Shown here: positions 59,797-64,000 of the stretch, one piece after another
Numbering within the stretch: the stretch's first letter is position 1
Layout of the letters: every line of letters starts with the position of its first letter
From: Intrasporangiaceae bacterium URHB0013
GTDB taxonomy: Bacteria; Actinomycetota; Actinomycetes; Actinomycetales; Dermatophilaceae
Direction: 5' to 3'
NCBI GenBank assembly: GCA_000620545.1
Contig: KK211150.1
Span: forward strand, 227,105 to 291,104
DNA: 64,000 nucleotides
Position numbers and translations under genes: made by a program
Notes under the pieces: model-generated
Told to the model about the DNA's origin: nothing
The model's input: the letters and a program-made list of their open reading frames with translations, nothing else
Databases searched by the model: none

Positions 59797-61026
59797 GTGA
59801 ACATCATCTTCGTGGAGCCGTCGTTCCCGGCCAACCAGCGCCGCTTCGTCAACGCCCTGGCCTCCGTGGGCGCGAACGTCTACGGCATCGGCGAGTCCGA
59901 CGAGTCGCACCTCGGGGACGAGGTGCTCGGTGCCCTCCGCGGCTACTACCGCGTCGGCTCCGTGACGAACGTCGACCAGATGGTCGAGGCGGTCCGCTAC
60001 TTCCAGGACAAGGTGTGGATCGACGCCCTCGAGGCGACCGTCGAGGCACACACGATGCCCGCGGCGCAGGTCCGCGAGGCGTGCGGGATCCCGGGCACGA
60101 GCGTCCGCACCACGTGGCTGTGCCGCGACAAGCCGTCGATGAAGGAGGCGCTGCGCCGGGCCGGGGTGCCGACCGCTGCGAGTGCGGCCGTCGACTCCGC
60201 CGCGGAGGCGCGGGCCTTCGCCGAGCGCGAGGGCTACCCGCTCATCCTCAAGCCCCGAGCGGGAGCCGGCGCCCAGGGCACGGTCCGCGTCGACAGCGAC
60301 CACGAGCTCGAGCAGGCGTTGCAGGGCTACGGCCGCGAGGGCGCGAGCTCGATCGCCATCGAGGAGTTCGTCGAGGGCCACGAGGGCTTCTACGACACGA
60401 TCAGCCTCCACGGGCAGGTCGTGCACGACTGGGCGACGCACTACTACCCCAACGTCCTCGAGGCGATGCGCCACCGCTGGATCTCGCCGCAGTTCATCAC
60501 GACGAACCGCATCGACGACCCGACCAACGCCTTCTATGCCGAGGTGCGTGCGCTCGGTCGCCGCGTCATCGAGGCGCTCGGCATCGAGACGTCGGCGACC
60601 CACATGGAGTGGTTCTACGGCCCGAAGGGCTTGAAGTTCAGCGAGATCGGCTGCCGTCCGCCGGGTGTCGGCGCCTGGGACGTCTACTCCGCTGCCAACG
60701 AGGTCGACGTCTACCGCGAGTGGGCGCACGTCATCACTCACCAGGCGCCCGAGCAGCCGATGCAGCGCACGTATGCCGCCGGCATCGTCGCGCTGCGCCC
60801 CGACCGCGACGGGTCGATCACCGGCTACACCGGCATCGACGAGGTCCAGTCCCGCTACGGCGAGTGGATCATCGACGGCCACTTCCCGCCGGTCGGGCAC
60901 GGCACGCAGGCGGTCGAGGCCGGCTACATGGCCAACGCGTGGGTGCGGCTGCGCCACCCCGACTTCGACACCGCGCGGGCCATGCTGGACGACGTCGGTC
61001 GCACGATCCACGTGCACGCAGGCTGA
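59797..61026 (+). CDS. ATP-grasp carboxylate-amine ligase of uncharacterised type
   Basis: 409 residues from a GTG at 59797; TAGCGT seven bases upstream fits a leaderless message. A Rossmann-like start (NIIFVEPSFPANQRRFVNAL) precedes the ATP-grasp core: GYPLILKPRAGAGAQGTVRV (the ATP lysine and glycine-rich loop), IEEFVEGHEGFYDTI and a late FSEIGCRPPGVGAWD with the Mg ligand region. ATP-grasp enzymes join a carboxylate to an amine, hydroxyl or thiol through an acyl phosphate. It leads a four-gene cluster with an amidohydrolase and two esterases; the product is unknown. Confidence 0.85.
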   Translation: MNIIFVEPSFPANQRRFVNALASVGANVYGIGESDESHLGDEVLGALRGYYRVGSVTNVDQMVEAVRYFQDKVWIDALEATVEAHTMPAAQVREACGIPGTSVRTTWLCRDKPSMKEALRRAGVPTAASAAVDSAAEARAFAEREGYPLILKPRAGAGAQGTVRVDSDHELEQALQGYGREGASSIAIEEFVEGHEGFYDTISLHGQVVHDWATHYYPNVLEAMRHRWISPQFITTNRIDDPTNAFYAEVRALGRRVIEALGIETSATHMEWFYGPKGLKFSEIGCRPPGVGAWDVYSAANEVDVYREWAHVITHQAPEQPMQRTYAAGIVALRPDRDGSITGYTGIDEVQSRYGEWIIDGHFPPVGHGTQAVEAGYMANAWVRLRHPDFDTARAMLDDVGRTIHVHAG

Positions 61027-61045
61027 GCGCGGCAGAGCTCGCCCG

Positions 61046-61972
61046 ATGCCGACGACGATCCTGCTCGGACCCCAACGGTTCACCACGACCGTGGGGTCCA
61101 CCGTGCGCGCCCTCGGCGTGGCCGGACGCATCGCCATGGTCAACTCCGGCTGGGAGGAGCGCGAGTCCGACGACGGCGAGCTCGCCGGCCACCTCGACGG
61201 ACGCGGTGTCAACCTCCGGTTGCACCACCGGATGATGGACGTGCTGACCAAGGACCGTCACTTCGCGGCGGCGGCGATCGCGTTCCGGGACCGCATGGAC
61301 GAGCTGCGCGCCTTCTACGGCATCCGGCTCCAGGCCGCGATCGACGCCGTGCACGCCGTCGCGCACCGCACCTCGATCCACGCCGTCGGCCCCGTCGCCG
61401 AGGAGGCCGCGCTCGAGGCCGTCCGCGAGGTCGACCGGTGGTATGCCGCCGAGCTGGACGAGCTCTACCGCTCGGTCCGCGCCACCGCGCCCCTCGACGA
61501 GAGCGGCACCATCGGCTGGCACCGGGGCGAGATCGGGGCGGTCCTCGACGAGTGCGAGGCGGTCGTCATCGCGGGCGGCAACGTGCGCACGCTGCTGCGG
61601 ACGCTCCGGGTCTTCGACGTCGAGCTCCGCCCCGAGCAGTCGGTCGTCGCGTGGTCCGCCGGTGCGATGGCGCTGACCGACGAGGTCGTCCTCTTCCACG
61701 ACTACACCCCGCACGGCATCACGGCCGCCGAGGTGCACGACCGGGGCCTCGGACGGCTGCCGGGCGTCGTCGCACTGCCCCACGCCAAGCGGCGCCTCCG
61801 GCTCGACGACCACGAGCGGATGTCGGTGCTCGCCCGGCGCTTCGCCGACCACCGGCTGCTCCTGCTCGACGACGGCGCCGTCGTGCGCTTCGCCGACGGC
61901 GCGACCGACCTGCCCGCCGGTGCCCGCGTCCTCGACCGCACCGGTCACGTCTCGGTGGTGGGGGCCTCGTGA
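61046..61972 (+). CDS. S51-like (class I glutamine-amidotransferase-fold) hydrolase
   Basis: 308 residues from the ATG at 61046. The core has VVIAGGNVRTLLRTLRVF and VVAWSAGAMALTDEVVLFHD, with nucleophile Ser204, like cyanophycinases and dipeptidase E. The first ~150 residues (PQRFTTTVGSTVRALGV...HHRMMDVLTKDRHFAA) are an extra helical region not usual in dipeptidase E, so it is a subfamily of its own. It may cut an amide bond made by the upstream ligase. The stop overlaps the next GTG. Confidence 0.8.
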   Translation: MPTTILLGPQRFTTTVGSTVRALGVAGRIAMVNSGWEERESDDGELAGHLDGRGVNLRLHHRMMDVLTKDRHFAAAAIAFRDRMDELRAFYGIRLQAAIDAVHAVAHRTSIHAVGPVAEEAALEAVREVDRWYAAELDELYRSVRATAPLDESGTIGWHRGEIGAVLDECEAVVIAGGNVRTLLRTLRVFDVELRPEQSVVAWSAGAMALTDEVVLFHDYTPHGITAAEVHDRGLGRLPGVVALPHAKRRLRLDDHERMSVLARRFADHRLLLLDDGAVVRFADGATDLPAGARVLDRTGHVSVVGAS

Positions 61973-63120
61973 GTGCCATGGAACGGCTCGCGGTCAACCG
62001 CCTGCGCGAGCGGCTGCCGCTCGACGGGCCGACGATCGACCGATTCCTTGAGCGCTTCGGCTGCCCGATCGTCGAAGGCGAGCGAGCGACCTTCCTCTAC
62101 CGGGGCGACGTCGACGAGGTGTGGGTGCGACACCGGGTCGTCGGCCTCCCGGATCCATTGCCGCTCAAGCGGATCGGTGACTCGGACCTGTGGTCGGTGA
62201 CGACCGTCCTGCCCGAGGGATCGCGGGTCGAGTACCAGATCGAGATCCGCAAGGGCGAGCACTACGAGCGCTTCAACGACCCCCTCAACCCGCGGCTGGC
62301 GCACAGCCCGATGGGGTCGTCGTCGGTGTGCGCGGCGATCGGCTACCGCGTGCCCGAGTGGGTCGGCTTCGACCCGGAGGCCCGCCAGGGAACCCTCGTC
62401 GACCTGCAGGTCCGCAGCAAGGCCCTGCGGCGGGACCAGCCCGTGCAGATCTACCTGCCGGCCCGCTTCAACCGCGCGCAGCGCTATCCGCTGCTCGTCG
62501 TCCACGACGGCACCGACTACCTCGAGTTCGCGGCGATGAAGACCGTGCTCGACAACCTCATCCACCGCCTCGACGTCGACCCCGTCGTCGCCGTCTTCGT
62601 GCCACCGCGCGACCGGCTCAAGGAGTACCCCAACCATGCGCCGCACGCCCGGTTCATCGCGCGCGAGCTGGTGCCGCTGCTCACCGAGCAACTGCCCCTC
62701 ATCGACACACCGGAGGCGCGCTGCCTCATGGGCAGCTCGTTCGGTGGCGTCGCCTCGCTCTCGACGGCGGTGCGCTACCCCGGCTTCTTCGGCTCGCTCA
62801 TGCTGCAGTCAGCGTCGCTCGTCTTCACCGACATCGGCTTCGACCACGGCGGCGGCCCCGCCTTCGACCCGGTCGTGAAGTTCGTCAACCGCTTCCGCGA
62901 GAAGCCGTCCGCCGTCGTCGACCGGCTCTTCATGTCGTGCGGGGTCTACGAGCCCCTCATCACCCCGAACCGGTCGATGGTCCCGGTCTTCCGCCACACG
63001 GGCATGACGGTGCGCTACACGGAGTCGCGTGACGGCCACAACTGGGAGAACTGGCGCGACCGCCTCGGAGACGGCCTCGCCTGGCTCTTCCCCGGACCCC
63101 AGAAGTTCGTCTACGAGTGA
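61969..63120 (+). CDS. Enterochelin-esterase-like alpha/beta hydrolase
   Basis: 383 residues from an overlapping GTG. A small N-terminal Ig-like/E-set domain (ATFLYRGDVDEVWVRHRVVG, SVTTVLPEGSRVEYQIEI) precedes an esterase domain with nucleophile Ser257 in GSSFGGVAS, an oxyanion region LLVVHDGTDYL and late Asp/His region SRDGHNWENW. Family members hydrolyse esters of siderophores or other trilactones; nothing here shows a siderophore pathway. It forms part of the ATP-grasp cluster. Confidence 0.87.
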   Translation: MSAMERLAVNRLRERLPLDGPTIDRFLERFGCPIVEGERATFLYRGDVDEVWVRHRVVGLPDPLPLKRIGDSDLWSVTTVLPEGSRVEYQIEIRKGEHYERFNDPLNPRLAHSPMGSSSVCAAIGYRVPEWVGFDPEARQGTLVDLQVRSKALRRDQPVQIYLPARFNRAQRYPLLVVHDGTDYLEFAAMKTVLDNLIHRLDVDPVVAVFVPPRDRLKEYPNHAPHARFIARELVPLLTEQLPLIDTPEARCLMGSSFGGVASLSTAVRYPGFFGSLMLQSASLVFTDIGFDHGGGPAFDPVVKFVNRFREKPSAVVDRLFMSCGVYEPLITPNRSMVPVFRHTGMTVRYTESRDGHNWENWRDRLGDGLAWLFPGPQKFVYE

Positions 63121-63148
63121 CGAACGCGAGTGAGAAGGCAGGGAACCC

Positions 63149-63874
63149 ATGAAGGTGACCGACCGGTGGTACTCCGACCGACTGGGTCAGGACATCACCG
63201 TCGCGCGATGGGGCACCTACGGCGTGCCGGTGCTGCTCTTCCCGACCGCAGGCGGTGACGCGGAGGAGGTCGAGCGACACAAGATGATCGCGCACCTCCA
63301 GCCGCTCATCAACGCGGGGAGGGCGAAGATCTACTCGTGCGACAGCGTCGCCGGCAAGGCGATGGCCGAGCGGGTCGGGTCGACGGAGTACCGCATGGCG
63401 CTCTTCAACGCCTTCCACGAAACCATCGCGCAGGAGGTCATCCCGGCGATCCACTCCGACGTCGGAGGCCGGCTGCCCGTCGTCGTCGCCGGCGCCTCGA
63501 TCGGCGCCTTCAACGCCCTCGCGATCACGTGCCGCTACCCGCACCTCGTCGACTCCGCCGTGTGCATGAGCGGGACGTATGCCGTGGACAAGTTCATCGG
63601 CGGCCCCTTCACCGACGACATGTACTTCAGCTCACCGCTGCACTTCCTGCCCGACCTCGAGGGCCCGGCCCTCGACGGTCTGCGCCGCCGCTTGATCGTG
63701 CTGGCCTCGGGCAGCGGCCAGTGGGAGGACCCCGGCGAGGCCTGGGCCATGGCGGAGGTCCTCGGCCGCAAGGGCATCCCGAACCGGGTCGACGACTGGG
63801 GTCCGGCCTACAAGCACGACTGGCCGACGTGGTGGGAGATGCTGCCCACCTACCTCGACGACCTGCTCCCCTGA
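63149..63874 (+). CDS. Putative esterase, alpha/beta hydrolase (DUF/PF00756-like)
   Basis: 241 residues, ATG at 63149. Esterase-like nucleophile elbow GASIGAFNAL with Ser117, a first strand VPVLLFPTAGGDAEEVERH as in antigen-85-like esterases, and a late YKHDWPTWWEML holding the His. No signal peptide. It starts 28 nt after the previous gene and ends the cluster. With the larger esterase it may act on the same compound at different positions. Confidence 0.85.
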   Translation: MKVTDRWYSDRLGQDITVARWGTYGVPVLLFPTAGGDAEEVERHKMIAHLQPLINAGRAKIYSCDSVAGKAMAERVGSTEYRMALFNAFHETIAQEVIPAIHSDVGGRLPVVVAGASIGAFNALAITCRYPHLVDSAVCMSGTYAVDKFIGGPFTDDMYFSSPLHFLPDLEGPALDGLRRRLIVLASGSGQWEDPGEAWAMAEVLGRKGIPNRVDDWGPAYKHDWPTWWEMLPTYLDDLLP

Positions 63875-63903
63875 CGGCATACGCCCTCACCTCCAACCAC
63901 CCC

Positions 63904-64000
63904 TCGAGTGGTCACTCCCGTACGTCGGCCCGGTGCGGTGGGTGTGAACTGAACCGACCACTCGAGGTGGCCCCCCGTCGAGTGGTCACTCCCGTACGTC
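63904..64000. repeat. Inverted/direct repeat element cut by the window edge
   Basis: A 23-bp sequence starting TCGAGTGGTCACTCCC occurs at 63904-63926 and again, identical, at 63978-64000, a period of 74 bp. Between them GACCACTCGA (63956-63965) is the reverse complement of the first ten bases, so each copy can pair with it: a 10-bp stem with a 12-nt loop on the right, or with a 42-nt loop on the left. The second copy ends exactly at the window edge, so the array may continue. Confidence 0.85.

Larger units (their letters stand above)
580..63882. repeat. Dispersed heptamer GTATGCC/GGCATAC, about 44 copies
   Basis: By eye I count 27 GTATGCC and 17 GGCATAC on the plus strand, scattered from 580 to 63882 with no clustering, mostly inside genes on either strand. 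The motif often continues as GTATGCCG. It occurs in all reading frames and brings rare codons (TAT, ATA). See the finding on this motif. Confidence 0.75.

Noticed and set aside
61969..63120. Siderophore (enterobactin-like) pathway
   Set aside because: Only the esterase resembles one; there are no NRPS, isochorismate or siderophore transport genes nearby.
63904..64000. CRISPR array or phage attachment site
   Set aside because: Only two direct copies are visible and an inverted copy lies between them; no integrase, tRNA or cas gene is in the window. It is kept as a repeat of unknown type.
1..64000. tRNA, rRNA, riboswitch, insertion sequence or prophage genes
   Set aside because: I looked for tRNA T-loops, transposase motifs (DDE, IS ends), integrases and long structured leaders and saw none. 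Small structured RNAs cannot be excluded by eye.

Overview
The window is about 70% GC and densely coding, with many ATGA/GTGA stop-start overlaps, frequent GTG starts and several likely leaderless genes. Gene content (MPT70-like fasciclin lipoprotein with SigK/RskA, heterodimeric CrtYc/CrtYd lycopene cyclase, ferredoxin-type sulfite reductase, APS-reductase-type CysH) points to an Actinomycetota chromosome. A Micrococcales/Intrasporangiaceae-like host is my inference, not proven. I saw no tRNA, rRNA, CRISPR array, insertion sequence or phage gene.

Layout. 1-2.5 kb: the end of a sugar-binding protein and two MalF/MalG-type permeases, with no ATPase gene. 2.5-5.5 kb: a polytopic membrane protein, a sugar O-acetyltransferase and an S51 peptidase. 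5.7-22 kb: a glycan-use locus. GH35, GH3 and a 1155-residue GH94-type phosphorylase run leftward. A divergent five-component ABC importer (with the two ATPases fused), a LacI regulator and a PF10091 (GH144/GH189-like) enzyme run rightward. The set closely resembles known beta-1,2-glucan (sophorooligosaccharide) systems. 22-29.7 kb: two small unknown proteins, a PfkB kinase divergent from a GH4 glycosidase, 5-oxoprolinase PxpA and a PxpB-PxpC fusion, and a second LacI regulator. 29.7-33.2 kb: a ribose/fructose-type ABC importer plus a universal stress protein, with a clear promoter and a 12-bp palindromic operator facing the LacI gene. 33.4-34.4 kb: a lytic transglycosylase. 34.5-40.6 kb: assimilatory sulfate reduction (sulfite reductase, CysH, CysD, CysN, CysG-like siroheme enzyme). 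40.6-42.9 kb: an unknown protein, an APH-fold kinase and a repeat-bearing membrane protein. 43.0-46.9 kb: anti-sigma RskA, sigma SigK, a fasciclin lipoprotein and a molybdopterin oxidoreductase. The last two share an identical candidate SigK promoter.

47.1-54.6 kb: a carotenoid cluster. crtE-crtI-crtB and a Rieske protein converge on crtU-crtYd-crtYc and an SRPBCC protein; the predicted product is an aromatic carotenoid such as isorenieratene. 54.7-58.8 kb: an ABC-2 exporter with a DesK/DesR-like two-component system, and a YCII protein. 59-63.9 kb: an HdeD-like membrane protein ending in a 9-bp tandem repeat, then an uncharacterised operon of ATP-grasp ligase, S51-like amidohydrolase and two esterases. 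The window ends inside an inverted/direct repeat element.

Across all of it the heptamer GTATGCC/GGCATAC recurs about 44 times in every reading frame and forces rare codons. I consider this the most unexpected signal. The most promising uncharacterised gene system is the operon at 59797-63874.
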